Assembly (NCBI RefSeq): GCF_017104715.1
Contig: NZ_JAAGPI010000020.1
Coordinates: 1-64,000, forward strand
Reading direction: 5' to 3'
Source: Burkholderia sp. Ac-20365
Lineage (GTDB): Bacteria > Pseudomonadota > Gammaproteobacteria > Burkholderiales > Burkholderiaceae
Length of the DNA stretch: 64,000 nt
The stretch's first letter is position 1, and each line of letters opens with the position of its first letter. Under the pieces are notes generated by a model. It made no database searches, was not told the DNA's origin, and worked only from the letters and a program-made list of their open reading frames with translations. Both the position numbers and the translations under genes were made by a program. Below, one piece after another: positions 8,224-16,545 of the stretch.

Positions 8224-8397
8224 ATGTCTGATCTGTTCGACGAATACCCGATGCTCATCTTCGCGCTCGAATCGCTCGTAGCGCTTTTCCTGCTGATTTT
8301 CATCGTTGTGTGGACAGCGTCCGGCAAGAAAAAGAATGCCGCACGCCAGAAGCAGGACGCAAAACAGGTCCCGCCGCAGCAGCAACCGCGCCGCTAA
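8224..8397 (+). CDS. small single-span membrane protein of unknown function
   Basis: This 57-residue protein has one strongly hydrophobic segment at about 9-33 (containing LIFALESLVALFLLIFIV) followed by a basic, lysine- and glutamine-rich tail ending in QQQPRR. That layout suggests an N-out or short anchored protein with a cytoplasmic positive tail. It starts about 30 bp from the divergent mltA start, so the two share a promoter region. Upstream in-frame ATGs at 8203 and 8212 are possible. I do not recognise a named family. Coding status is supported by the clean hydrophobicity pattern and codon use like its neighbours. Confidence 0.6.
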   Translation: MSDLFDEYPMLIFALESLVALFLLIFIVVWTASGKKKNAARQKQDAKQVPPQQQPRR

Positions 8398-8432
8398 CTG
8401 ACCGCCTGCGGTGCGTCGAGTTCAACGCGTGT

Positions 8433-8807
8433 TCAGTGCAGCGTACGCGGCATGCGTAAAACGAACTCCGGCACGGGCGCGTCCCAGCGCTCGCCGTCCT
8501 CCGCCACGCAGAAATATTCGCCGCGCATTGTGCCGACGGGCGTCGCGATCACCGCATAGCTGGTGTACTCGAACTGTTCGCCCGGCTTCAGCAACGGCTG
8601 ATGCCCGACCACGCCGAGCCCTTTCACTTCCTGAACGCGATTTTCGCTATCCGTAATCACCCAGTGCCGTGCGATCAGCTGCGCGGTGACCTGGCCGGTA
8701 TTGCGGATGGTGAGCGTGTAGGCGAAAGCGTATTTCCGATGCTCCGGGTCCGACTCTTCGGCGATGTAGCGAACCTGGGAAGACACGCTGAATTCGTACT
8801 GACTCAT
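8433..8807 (-). CDS. apaG: ApaG domain protein
   Basis: A 124-residue single-domain protein of normal ApaG length, predicted fibronectin-III-like beta sandwich. It is recognised from YAFAYTLTIRNTGQVTAQLIARHW, here residues about 25-48, and the following GVVGHQPLLKPGEQFEYTS. ApaG is named from its linkage to apaH in enterics, where it influences cobalt resistance and Ap4A metabolism; its biochemical role is not settled. The start at 8807 gives MSQYEFSV, the conserved N-terminus. A longer upstream frame exists but is not conserved-looking. It stands divergent from rpe across 268 bp. Confidence 0.88.
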   Translation of the reverse strand: MSQYEFSVSSQVRYIAEESDPEHRKYAFAYTLTIRNTGQVTAQLIARHWVITDSENRVQEVKGLGVVGHQPLLKPGEQFEYTSYAVIATPVGTMRGEYFCVAEDGERWDAPVPEFVLRMPRTLH

Positions 8808-9031
8808 GCTGATTCCGATGGTGAGCGAAGCGCGTGACCGATTGGCGCGAGGCCGCATGGAGGCGGTTCGGCGCGAATGGCTGCACGCCGCGGCACAAGC
8901 GTTGACATGGTTTGGCATTCTGCTTGATGCAGCGCGCCCCCGCAACCGCATTGGCCTGCCGGACGAGGCCCGCGAATCTCGCGCGGACCTGGCAACGCGG
9001 ACGCGGCGCCAAAGGCCGCGCCCCGTCCACC

Positions 9032-9048
9032 AGCGCTAAAATAGCGCT
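9032..9048. repeat. short hairpin upstream of rpe
   Basis: AGCGCTA (9032-9038) and TAGCGCT (9042-9048) form a perfect 7-bp stem with an AAA loop, followed by TTTCTG, 28 bp before the rpe ATG. It contains TAAAAT, which could also act as a -10 box. Terminator, 5'-UTR hairpin and promoter readings are all possible. Confidence 0.35.
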
Positions 9049-9075
9049 TTTCTGTCTCCTGCCCCACCCCACGCC

Positions 9076-9759
9076 ATGACTCAATTCCGCATCGCTCCCA
9101 GCATCCTGTCCGCCGACTTCGCGCGGCTCGGCGAAGAAGTCCGCAACGTCGTCGCCGCGGGTGCCGACTGGATCCACTTCGACGTGATGGACAACCACTA
9201 CGTGCCGAACCTGACGATCGGCCCGCTCGTGTGCGAAGCGATTCGCCCGCACGTGCAGGTGCCCATCGACGTGCATCTGATGGTGCGCCCGGTCGACCGC
9301 ATCGTCCCCGACTTTGCGAAGGCCGGCGCGAACCTGATCAGCTTCCATCCGGAAGGCTCGGATCACATCGACCGCACGCTGTCGCTGATCCGCGATCACG
9401 GCTGCAAGGCAGGCCTCGTGTTCAACCCCGCCACGCCGCTGAACTACCTCGATCACGTGATGGACAAGGTGGATCTGGTGCTGATCATGTCGGTGAATCC
9501 GGGTTTCGGCGGCCAGTCGTTCATTCCTGAAGCGCTGAACAAGCTGCGCGAAGCTCGCGCGAAGATCGACGCCTACAAGGAAAAGACCGGACGCGAGATT
9601 CATCTCGAAGTGGACGGCGGCGTGAAAGTCGACAACATCGCGGAAATCGCGGCGGCTGGCGCGGATACCTTCGTAGCCGGCTCGGCGATCTTCGGCCACC
9701 CGGACTACAAGACGATCATCGATCAGATGCGTGACAAGCTGGCATCGGTTGGGCGTTGA
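9076..9759 (+). CDS. rpe: ribulose-phosphate 3-epimerase
   Basis: A 227-residue TIM-barrel enzyme interconverting ribulose 5-phosphate and xylulose 5-phosphate in the pentose phosphate and Calvin pathways. The N-terminal IAPSILSADFARLGEE, the metal-site HFDVMDNHYVPN (about 35-46), HLMV (about 68-71), and the phosphate-binding MSVNPGFGGQ (about 139-148) and EVDGG (about 178-182) motifs are all present. Length is standard. Its stop is directly followed by gph with one base between (TGA-G-ATG), and trp genes come next. This rpe-gph-trp linkage is a widespread arrangement in proteobacteria. Confidence 0.95.
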   Translation: MTQFRIAPSILSADFARLGEEVRNVVAAGADWIHFDVMDNHYVPNLTIGPLVCEAIRPHVQVPIDVHLMVRPVDRIVPDFAKAGANLISFHPEGSDHIDRTLSLIRDHGCKAGLVFNPATPLNYLDHVMDKVDLVLIMSVNPGFGGQSFIPEALNKLREARAKIDAYKEKTGREIHLEVDGGVKVDNIAEIAAAGADTFVAGSAIFGHPDYKTIIDQMRDKLASVGR

Positions 9760-9760
9760 G

Positions 9761-10483
9761 ATGGAAACGACGCCTCGTTACCCCGCTCCCGCGTTCACGG
9801 CCGGGAAGATTCGCGCGGCCATCGTCGATCTCGACGGCACGATGGTCGATACCGCCGACGACTTCACCGCATCGCTGAACGGCATGCTCGCGCAGCTCGA
9901 CGCGGACGAAACCACGCGCGAAGAAGTGATGGACTACGTCGGCAAAGGCTCCGAGCATCTGATCCGCAGCGTGCTCGCGCCGCGTTTCGAGGCGCAGCTC
10001 GCGCAGTCGCGCTTCGACGAGGCGCTCGCGATCTATCAGGAGGAATACTCGAAGATCAACGGTCTGCACACGCGGCTCTATCCCGATGTGGAAGCAGGCC
10101 TGATCGCGTTGCGCGACGCCGGATTGAAACTCGCGTGCGTGACCAACAAGCCGCATCGATTCGCGACGCAACTGCTCAAGCATCACGGGCTGCTGCAGTA
10201 CTTCGGCGTCGTGCTCGGCGGCGACAGCGTCGCGGCGAAAAAGCCCGATCCGCTGCCGATGCTCACCGCGTGCGAAGCGCTCGGCGTGTCGCCGCAGGAA
10301 GCTGTCGCGATCGGCGATTCGCAGAACGATGCGTTCGCGGGCCGCGCGGCCGGCATGGCGACGCTGACCGTCCCGTATGGCTACAATCACGGCGAATCTG
10401 TGCAAACCATAAAATCGGATGGTATAGTTGTGTCGCTGTTGGGCGCCGCCAAGGCGATCGCAGCGCACAATGCACTGCAATGA
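9761..10483 (+). CDS. gph: phosphoglycolate phosphatase (HAD family)
   Basis: A 240-residue HAD-superfamily phosphatase that removes 2-phosphoglycolate, produced from DNA repair or oxygenase side reactions. Motif I is DLDGTMVDT at about 23-31, with the nucleophile and acid/base aspartates D23 and D25. Motif II is VTNKPH (about 127-132), motif III the lysine in AKKPDP, and motif IV GDSQND (about 183-188). The ATG at 9761 follows one base after the rpe stop. A GTG at 9731 would overlap rpe and is not needed. Transcribed with rpe, and perhaps into the trp leader region downstream. Confidence 0.9.
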   Translation: METTPRYPAPAFTAGKIRAAIVDLDGTMVDTADDFTASLNGMLAQLDADETTREEVMDYVGKGSEHLIRSVLAPRFEAQLAQSRFDEALAIYQEEYSKINGLHTRLYPDVEAGLIALRDAGLKLACVTNKPHRFATQLLKHHGLLQYFGVVLGGDSVAAKKPDPLPMLTACEALGVSPQEAVAIGDSQNDAFAGRAAGMATLTVPYGYNHGESVQTIKSDGIVVSLLGAAKAIAAHNALQ

Positions 10484-10544
10484 GCAGTAGAATGAGCGCC
10501 GACCCAAGCAGCAACCAATCAACGACTTAACAAAGTCTTCTCTC

Positions 10545-10619
10545 ATGTTTCTGAATAAAAAACGGAGTCTGAGCACGATCGACCGGGGAGCCTGGCCCTG
10601 GCGTCGCTGGTCGCGCTGA
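10545..10619 (+). CDS. trpL: Trp-rich leader peptide (trpL), candidate attenuator
   Basis: A 24-residue reading frame lies in the 421-bp space between gph and trpE. It begins MFLNKKRSL and ends AWPWRRWSR, with three Trp codons within seven residues, followed by TGA. Such a cluster is the signature of a leader peptide that senses charged tRNA-Trp. Directly after the stop, TACCTC/GAGGTA (10620-10635) forms a small hairpin, and a T run sits at 10661-10666. I could not draw a fully convincing terminator/antiterminator pair, so the peptide is well supported but the exact attenuation structures are not. Confidence 0.75.
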   Translation: MFLNKKRSLSTIDRGAWPWRRWSR

Positions 10620-10904
10620 TACCTCGCCCGAGGTACGCTGAAGCTCGTCTTTGGCACCCGTTTTTTACTTCGCTGCGCTCACGCGCTTTTCCGAAACGCC
10701 GGTTTGACCGGCACGCTAACGCTGCACTCAGTTTCAGCTAGCCGTCGTGTACCTTGCGTACTATCGTCGTGCTGTGAAGCCGTGCATGCGTTCGGGAAAG
10801 CGCGCGCCGGTCTCCCAACCTGTGACGAGCACATTCGACCGGTAACGCAGCCCCCGCTTTGTCCGGCGCACCACGGCGCCAGGACGCACGAACAGGATCG
10901 GAAC

Positions 10905-12398
10905 ATGACCGAACTCGAATTTCAGTCCCTCGCGAACGAGGGCTTCAATCGCATCCCGCTGATCGCCGAAGCGCTGGCCGACCTCGAAACGCCGCTGTCG
11001 CTGTACCTGAAGCTCGCGCAAACCGAGCGCAACGGCGCGAACTCGTTTCTGCTCGAATCGGTGGTGGGCGGCGAACGCTTTGGCCGCTACTCGTTCATCG
11101 GCCTGCCGGCGCGCACGCTGATCCGCACGAGCAACGGCGTGACGGAAGTCGTCAAGGACGGCAAGGTCACGGAAACGCACGAAGGCGATCCGCTCGAATT
11201 CATCCAGCAATACCAGAACCGCTTCAAGGTCGCGCTGCGTCCGGGACTGCCGCGTTTCGCGGGCGGTCTGGCCGGCTACTTCGGCTATGACGCGGTGCGC
11301 TACATCGAGAAGAAGCTCGCGCATACCGCTCCGCCGGACGATCTGAACCTGCCCGACATCCAGCTTCTGCTGACGGAAGAAGTCGCCGTCATCGACAATC
11401 TCGCGGGCAAGCTGTACCTCGTGATCTACGCCGATCCGACGGCGCCCGAAGCGTACACGCGCGCCAAGCAGCGTCTGCGCGAACTGAAGCAGCGTCTGCG
11501 CACCACCGTTCAGCCGCCCGTCACGTCGGCGAGCGTGCGCACGGAAATCTTCCGCGAGTTCAAGAAAGACGATTACCTCGCCGCCGTGCGCAAGGCGAAG
11601 GAATACATCGCTGCCGGCGAACTGATGCAGGTGCAGGTCGGCCAACGTCTGACCAAACCGTATCGCGACAATCCGCTGTCGCTGTATCGCGCGCTGCGCT
11701 CGCTGAATCCATCGCCGTATATGTATTACTACAACTTCGGCGATTTCCATGTGGTGGGCGCGTCGCCGGAAATTCTGGTGCGTCAGGAAAAGCGCAACGA
11801 AGACCGCATCGTCACGATCCGTCCGCTCGCCGGTACGCGTCCGCGCGGCAACACGCCCGAGCGCGACACCGAACTCGCGACCGAACTGCTGAACGATCCG
11901 AAGGAAATCGCCGAACACGTGATGCTGATCGACCTCGCGCGCAACGACGTGGGCCGCATCGCGCAGATCGGTTCGGTGTCCGTGACCGACAAGATGGTGA
12001 TCGAGAAGTACTCGCACGTGCAGCACATCGTCAGCTCCGTCGAAGGCACGCTGAAGCCGGACATGACCAACTTCGACGTGCTGCGCGCAACGTTCCCGGC
12101 GGGCACGCTGTCGGGCGCACCGAAAGTCCGGGCGATGGAACTGATCGACGAACTCGAACCGGTGAAGCGCGGCCTGTACGGCGGCGCCGTCGGCTATCTG
12201 TCGTTCACGGGTGAAATGGACCTCGCGATCACGATCCGCACGGGCGTGATCTGCAACGGCAATCTGTATGTGCAGGCGGCAGCGGGCGTGGTCGCCGACT
12301 CGGTGCCCGAATCCGAATGGCAAGAGACCGAGAACAAGGCGCGCGCCGTGATGCGCGCCGCAGAGCAAGTGCAAGACGGCCTCGATAGCGACTTCTGA
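10905..12398 (+). CDS. trpE: anthranilate synthase component I
   Basis: A 497-residue chorismate-utilising enzyme that makes anthranilate from chorismate and ammonia supplied by TrpG. The N-terminal regulatory domain carries the LLES element of the tryptophan-binding pocket at about 46-49 (NSFLLESV). The catalytic C-terminal half shows the chorismate-binding DLARNDVGR (about 344-352), HIVSSVEG and GTLSGAPKVRAM segments. The ATG at 10905 follows AGGATCGGAAC. In-frame codons back to 10704 exist but lack family resemblance. It is the first structural gene after the trpL leader, so feedback inhibition and leader-based attenuation probably both act. Confidence 0.95.
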   Translation: MTELEFQSLANEGFNRIPLIAEALADLETPLSLYLKLAQTERNGANSFLLESVVGGERFGRYSFIGLPARTLIRTSNGVTEVVKDGKVTETHEGDPLEFIQQYQNRFKVALRPGLPRFAGGLAGYFGYDAVRYIEKKLAHTAPPDDLNLPDIQLLLTEEVAVIDNLAGKLYLVIYADPTAPEAYTRAKQRLRELKQRLRTTVQPPVTSASVRTEIFREFKKDDYLAAVRKAKEYIAAGELMQVQVGQRLTKPYRDNPLSLYRALRSLNPSPYMYYYNFGDFHVVGASPEILVRQEKRNEDRIVTIRPLAGTRPRGNTPERDTELATELLNDPKEIAEHVMLIDLARNDVGRIAQIGSVSVTDKMVIEKYSHVQHIVSSVEGTLKPDMTNFDVLRATFPAGTLSGAPKVRAMELIDELEPVKRGLYGGAVGYLSFTGEMDLAITIRTGVICNGNLYVQAAAGVVADSVPESEWQETENKARAVMRAAEQVQDGLDSDF

Positions 12399-12411
12399 CG
12401 GGAGACTGACC

Positions 12412-12999
12412 ATGCTGCTGATGATCGACAACTACGACTCGTTCACCTATAACCTGGTCCAGTACTTCGGCGAACTCGGCGAAGACGTGCGGACCTATCG
12501 CAACGACGAAATCACCCTCGACGAGATCGCGAAGCTCAACCCTGAGCGCATTTGCCTCTCGCCGGGACCGAGCAATCCGCAACACGCGGGAATCACGCTC
12601 GACGTGCTGCGCGAGTTTTCCGGCAAGTATCCGATTCTCGGCGTGTGCCTCGGCCATCAGGCAATCGGCGAAGCATTCGGCGGCCGTGTGGTGCGCGCGC
12701 AGACCATCATGCACGGCAAGGTGAGCCAGATCGAAACCGACTGCAAAGGCGTATTCGCCGACCTGCCGAAGCACTTCACCGTCACGCGCTATCACTCGCT
12801 GGCCATCGAGCGCGAGTCGCTGCCCGATTGCCTCGAAGTGTCCGCATGGACCGATGACGGCGAAATCATGGGCGTGCGTCACAAGACGCTGCCCGTGGAA
12901 GGCGTGCAGTTCCACCCGGAATCGATCCTGTCGGAACACGGCCACGCATTGCTCGAAAACTTCGTGAAGCAGTCGAAGGCTGCCGCACGCAGCGCTTAA
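12412..12999 (+). CDS. trpG: anthranilate synthase component II, glutamine amidotransferase
   Basis: A 195-residue class I glutamine amidotransferase feeding ammonia to TrpE. The triad is visible: C79 in GVCLGHQ, H168 and E170 in QFHPES. The N-terminal DNYDSFTYNLVQYFGELG is typical of TrpG/PabA. In many bacteria this subunit also serves PabB for folate synthesis; whether it does so here cannot be read from sequence. The gene starts 13 bp after trpE and is followed by trpD 15 bp later, so the operon is tight. Unlike in E. coli, trpG and trpD are separate genes. Confidence 0.94.
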   Translation: MLLMIDNYDSFTYNLVQYFGELGEDVRTYRNDEITLDEIAKLNPERICLSPGPSNPQHAGITLDVLREFSGKYPILGVCLGHQAIGEAFGGRVVRAQTIMHGKVSQIETDCKGVFADLPKHFTVTRYHSLAIERESLPDCLEVSAWTDDGEIMGVRHKTLPVEGVQFHPESILSEHGHALLENFVKQSKAAARSA

Positions 13000-13014
13000 C
13001 AAGGAGACGTGACC

Positions 13015-14043
13015 ATGATTACGCCGCAAGAAGCGCTGCAACGCACGATCGAGCATCGCGAAATTTTCCACGACGAAATGCTGCACCTGATGCGCCTCAT
13101 CATGCGCGGCGACATGTCGCCCGTGATGGCGGCCGCGATCATCACAGGCTTGCGCGTCAAAAAAGAGACCATCGGCGAAATCACTGCGGCGGCCACGGTG
13201 ATGCGCGAGTTCGCACGTCACGTTGAAGTGCAGGACAACTCGAACTTCGTCGATATCGTCGGCACGGGTGGTGATGGATCGCACACGTTCAACATCTCCA
13301 CAGCGACGATGTTCGTGACGGCAGCAGCCGGCGCGAAAGTCGCGAAGCACGGCAATCGCGGCGTGTCGAGCAAGTCAGGCAGCGCGGACGTGCTCGAAGC
13401 GCTTGGCGTGAATATCGACTTGCAGCCGGAACAGGTGGCGGCATCGATCGCCGAAACGGGCATGGGTTTCATGTTCGCGCCGAACCATCACCCGGCGATG
13501 AAGAACATTGCGCCCGTGCGTCGCGAACTCGGCGTGCGGACCATCTTCAACATTCTCGGCCCGCTGACGAATCCGGCCGGTGCGCCGAATCAGTTGCAAG
13601 GCGTGTTTCACCCTGACCTCGTCGGCATTCAGGTTCGCGTGATGCAGCGTCTCGGCGCCAAGCACGTGCTGGTCGTGTATGGTATGGACGGCATGGATGA
13701 AGTGTCGCTCGGCGCGGCCACGCAAGTCGGCGAACTGCGCGACGGCGAAGTGCGCGAGTACGAGATTCATCCTGAAGACTTCGGCATGCAGATGGTGTCG
13801 AACCGGACGCTGAAAGTGGCGGACGCGTCGGAATCGAAAGTGCTGCTGCTCGAAGCGCTCGACAACAAACCGGGTGTCGCGCGTGAAATCGTCACGCTGA
13901 ACGCGGGCACGGCGCTGTACGCGGCGAACGTCGTGGATTCGATCGCGAACGGCATTGAACTCGCGCGCGAAGCCATCGCGAGCGGCAAGGCGCGCGCGAA
14001 GGTCGACGAACTCGTCCGCTTCACGCAGCAATTCAAGAAATAA
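13015..14043 (+). CDS. trpD: anthranilate phosphoribosyltransferase
   Basis: A 342-residue enzyme joining anthranilate to PRPP. The PRPP-binding glycine-rich loop GTGGDG is at 83-88, KHGNRGVSSKSGSADVLEALG starts at about 111, and the second metal-binding region follows (GMDGMDE). Length matches the family. I take the ATG at 13015 because AAGGAG at 13001-13006 is well spaced for it. A GTG two codons earlier is also open. It is the third gene of trpEGDC, with ten bases to trpC. Confidence 0.94.
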   Translation: MITPQEALQRTIEHREIFHDEMLHLMRLIMRGDMSPVMAAAIITGLRVKKETIGEITAAATVMREFARHVEVQDNSNFVDIVGTGGDGSHTFNISTATMFVTAAAGAKVAKHGNRGVSSKSGSADVLEALGVNIDLQPEQVAASIAETGMGFMFAPNHHPAMKNIAPVRRELGVRTIFNILGPLTNPAGAPNQLQGVFHPDLVGIQVRVMQRLGAKHVLVVYGMDGMDEVSLGAATQVGELRDGEVREYEIHPEDFGMQMVSNRTLKVADASESKVLLLEALDNKPGVAREIVTLNAGTALYAANVVDSIANGIELAREAIASGKARAKVDELVRFTQQFKK

Positions 14044-14053
14044 CGGAACTCCC

Positions 14054-14839
14054 ATGAGCGATATTCTCGACCGCATCATCGACGTCAAGCGCGAAGAAGT
14101 GCGCGTCGCGCAGCAAAGCGCGCCGCTCGAAGAACTGCGCCTGCAGGCGTCGACGCGCGATCTGCGCGATTTCGTCGGCGCGATTCGCGCGAAACACGAG
14201 GCGGGCCTCGCCGCCGTGATCGCCGAAGTCAAGAAAGCGAGCCCGTCGAAAGGCGTGCTGCGCGAAAACTTCGTCCCGGCGGAAATCGCGCGTTCGTACG
14301 CGAAGCACGGCGCGGCGTGCCTGTCCGTGCTGACCGACGTGCAGTTCTTCAAGGGCAGCGCGGCCTATCTGGAAGAAGCGCGCGCCGCGTGCGAACTGCC
14401 CGTTCTGCGCAAGGATTTCATCGTCGATCCGTATCAGATTCTCGAAGCGCGCGCGATGGGCGCCGACGCGATCCTGCTGATCGTCGCGGCACTCGAAACC
14501 TCGCAGATGCAGGATCTCGAAGCGTACGCGCACTCGCTGGGCCTCGCGGTGCTCGTCGAAGTGCACGACAAGAACGAACTGGTCGAAGCACTGACGCTGA
14601 AAACGCCGCTGATCGGCGTGAACAACCGCAATCTGCGCACGTTCGAAACGTCGATCGATACGACGCTCGGCCTGCTGGACATGATGCCGGACGACCGCAT
14701 CGTCGTGACGGAATCGGGCATTCTGTCGCGCGTCGACGTCGAGCGGATGCGCGCGATGGACGTGAACACGTTCCTGGTGGGCGAAGCGTTCATGCGCGCG
14801 GAAGAGCCGGGTGCAGAACTCGCGCGCATGTTCTTCTGA
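14054..14839 (+). CDS. trpC: indole-3-glycerol phosphate synthase
   Basis: A 261-residue TIM-barrel enzyme that closes the indole ring. Key residues are seen in IAEVKKASPSKG (Glu58, Lys60), in LRKDFIVDPYQI (the catalytic lysine) and in GVNNRNLRTF. There is no fused TrpF domain, as expected for beta-proteobacteria where trpF sits with trpBA. The ATG at 14054 follows GGAACTCCC after the trpD stop. An in-frame extension back into trpD is a shadow. This is the last trp gene here; trpFBA must be elsewhere. Confidence 0.94.
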   Translation: MSDILDRIIDVKREEVRVAQQSAPLEELRLQASTRDLRDFVGAIRAKHEAGLAAVIAEVKKASPSKGVLRENFVPAEIARSYAKHGAACLSVLTDVQFFKGSAAYLEEARAACELPVLRKDFIVDPYQILEARAMGADAILLIVAALETSQMQDLEAYAHSLGLAVLVEVHDKNELVEALTLKTPLIGVNNRNLRTFETSIDTTLGLLDMMPDDRIVVTESGILSRVDVERMRAMDVNTFLVGEAFMRAEEPGAELARMFF

Positions 14840-14869
14840 TCCTTTCGACGAAAGCAAGCGAGCAGCACG

Positions 14870-15505
14870 ATGGGCATGGAGCAGGAAATCAAGCTGGCGT
14901 TGCCGCCCGGTCAGGTCGGCGCGGCGACGCAATGGTTCATCCAGCGCGCGGGCAGCGCCGGCCGCACGATCACGCTGGAGAACAGCTATTACGACACGCC
15001 GTCGCTGACGCTCGCGCGCGCGAAAAGCGCGGTGCGCGTGCGCCGTACGCCGGATGGCTGGCTGCAGACCTACAAGACGGTCGGCACGTCGACGGGCGGC
15101 TTGCACAGCCGGCACGAGTGGGAAATGCCCGTCAAAGGTAACGCGCTCGAAATCGACGCGCTGCTTGAAGCGTGCGACGACGAGCCGTCAAAAGCGGCGC
15201 TCAGCAGCGCGCGTGACGAACTGATTCCGCTCTTCAGTACGAATTTTTCGCGGACGATCTGGCATGTGAGTATCGACGGCGCCGACGTTGAAGCGGCCAT
15301 CGATCAGGGCGGAATTCTCGCGGTCGTGAACGGCGAAACGCGACGCGCGCCGATCTGCGAAGTCGAACTGGAACTGAAGCATGGCGACGCGGGCGCGCTG
15401 CACGCGTTGTCGGCGGAACTGGCGCAAGCGGTGCACGGCTTGCGTCCCGACGACATCAGCAAGGCGCAGCGCGGTTATCGTCTGCGCGAAGGCAGCTCGC
15501 ACTAG
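14870..15505 (+). CDS. CYTH-domain inorganic triphosphatase
   Basis: A 211-residue protein consisting of one CYTH (triphosphate tunnel metalloenzyme) domain. The hallmark ExExK is at the N-terminus (EQEIK, residues 4-8), followed by the tunnel strands NSYYDTPSLTL, AVRVRRT and CEVELELK. Family members such as E. coli YgiF hydrolyse inorganic triphosphate; YgiF also has a C-terminal CHAD domain that is missing here. It starts 30 bp after trpC and may be co-transcribed with trp, but its function is unrelated to tryptophan as far as known. ATG codons at 14870 and 14876 are both possible starts. Confidence 0.8.
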   Translation: MGMEQEIKLALPPGQVGAATQWFIQRAGSAGRTITLENSYYDTPSLTLARAKSAVRVRRTPDGWLQTYKTVGTSTGGLHSRHEWEMPVKGNALEIDALLEACDDEPSKAALSSARDELIPLFSTNFSRTIWHVSIDGADVEAAIDQGGILAVVNGETRRAPICEVELELKHGDAGALHALSAELAQAVHGLRPDDISKAQRGYRLREGSSH

Positions 15506-15578
15506 GCGATGTTGGCGGCGAACGGCGAGCGAAAGCGCATCTTGAGCGCGCCCGCGTTTGCTGCCACACTAGCCCGCC

Positions 15579-16385
15579 ATGAATTCCGCAAAACGCTCCC
15601 ACACTCCGCCGACGCAAACTTCGCTCTTCGCCGAAGAGCAAGCAGCGCCCTCTCCCACCGCCAGCGTCCAGACGCTCGAATCGCAATTCGAAGCGTTGCC
15701 GACCACATGGCGCACGCACCTCAAACCGTTCACCGATAGCGACGCGTACGCGCCGCTGTGTCGTTTCGTCGATGGCGAACGCGCGGCGGGCAAAACCGTG
15801 TATCCCGCCGATGTCTTCCGCGCGCTGCGGCTCACCAGTCCTGACGACGTCAAGGTCGTGATTCTCGGCCAGGATCCGTATCACGGCGAAGACCGCGGCA
15901 CGCCCCAGGCGCACGGTCTGGCGTTTTCGGTACCACCTTCGGTGCGTCCGCCGCCGTCGCTGCGCAACATCTTCAAGGAAATCGCGGCGAGCTTGGGCCA
16001 TGAAGCGCCGCAGCACGGCTGTCTCGACGCGTGGGCGCGACAAGGCGTGTTGCTGCTGAATACGGTGCTGACGGTCGAACGCGACCACGCCGCGAGCCAC
16101 GCCAAGCGCGGCTGGGAAAAATGCACCGACACGCTGATCCACGAACTCGCGAAGCGTCACGACGGCCTGGTCTTCATGCTGTGGGGCGCGCACGCGCAGG
16201 CCAAACGTGCGCTGCTCGAAGGCAAGTCGCATTACGTGCTGGAAGCGCCGCATCCTTCGCCGCTGTCCGCGCATCGCGGCTTTCTCGGTTGCGGGCATTT
16301 CGCGCTCGCCAACGAATTTCTCGACAAGCAGGGCCGTCCGACCATCGACTGGCGTTTGCCGGAAACGGGCGAAGTGTTCGCCTGA
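15579..16385 (+). CDS. ung: uracil-DNA glycosylase
   Basis: A 268-residue family-1 UDG that excises uracil from DNA. The water-activating loop GQDPYHG has its aspartate at 99, and the minor-groove loop HPSPLSAHRG has its histidine at 225. The uracil-binding block around VLLLNTVLTVE is also intact. It is slightly longer than E. coli Ung because of about 30 extra N-terminal residues of low complexity; a downstream start is possible but no other ATG has a better context. It follows the CYTH gene by 73 bp and precedes a strong terminator. Confidence 0.93.
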   Translation: MNSAKRSHTPPTQTSLFAEEQAAPSPTASVQTLESQFEALPTTWRTHLKPFTDSDAYAPLCRFVDGERAAGKTVYPADVFRALRLTSPDDVKVVILGQDPYHGEDRGTPQAHGLAFSVPPSVRPPPSLRNIFKEIAASLGHEAPQHGCLDAWARQGVLLLNTVLTVERDHAASHAKRGWEKCTDTLIHELAKRHDGLVFMLWGAHAQAKRALLEGKSHYVLEAPHPSPLSAHRGFLGCGHFALANEFLDKQGRPTIDWRLPETGEVFA

Positions 16386-16421
16386 AGCTCCTCTAGCAAC
16401 ACCGCGCCGCCTGAAAAAGAA

Positions 16422-16450
16422 AACGCCACGGAATTGTGTTCCGTGGCGTT
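16422..16450. terminator. bidirectional terminator between ung and azoR
   Basis: A perfect 12-bp stem, AACGCCACGGAA with TTCCGTGGCGTT, encloses TTGTG. It is followed on the plus strand by ATGTTTTG and on the minus strand by TTTCTTTTTC, so it can serve both converging genes. Confidence 0.85.
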
Positions 16451-16545
16451 ATGTTTTGCCGTCGCGACACGGCTGATCACCGTATCGGACGCGCGAGCGG
16501 TCCGCCGGATGGCGAGCCGCAAAACCGCAAAACAATTCAGAAAAC

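Noticed and set aside
10761..12431. 556-codon frame opposite trpE
   Set aside because: Antisense shadow of trpE with no domain and atypical composition.
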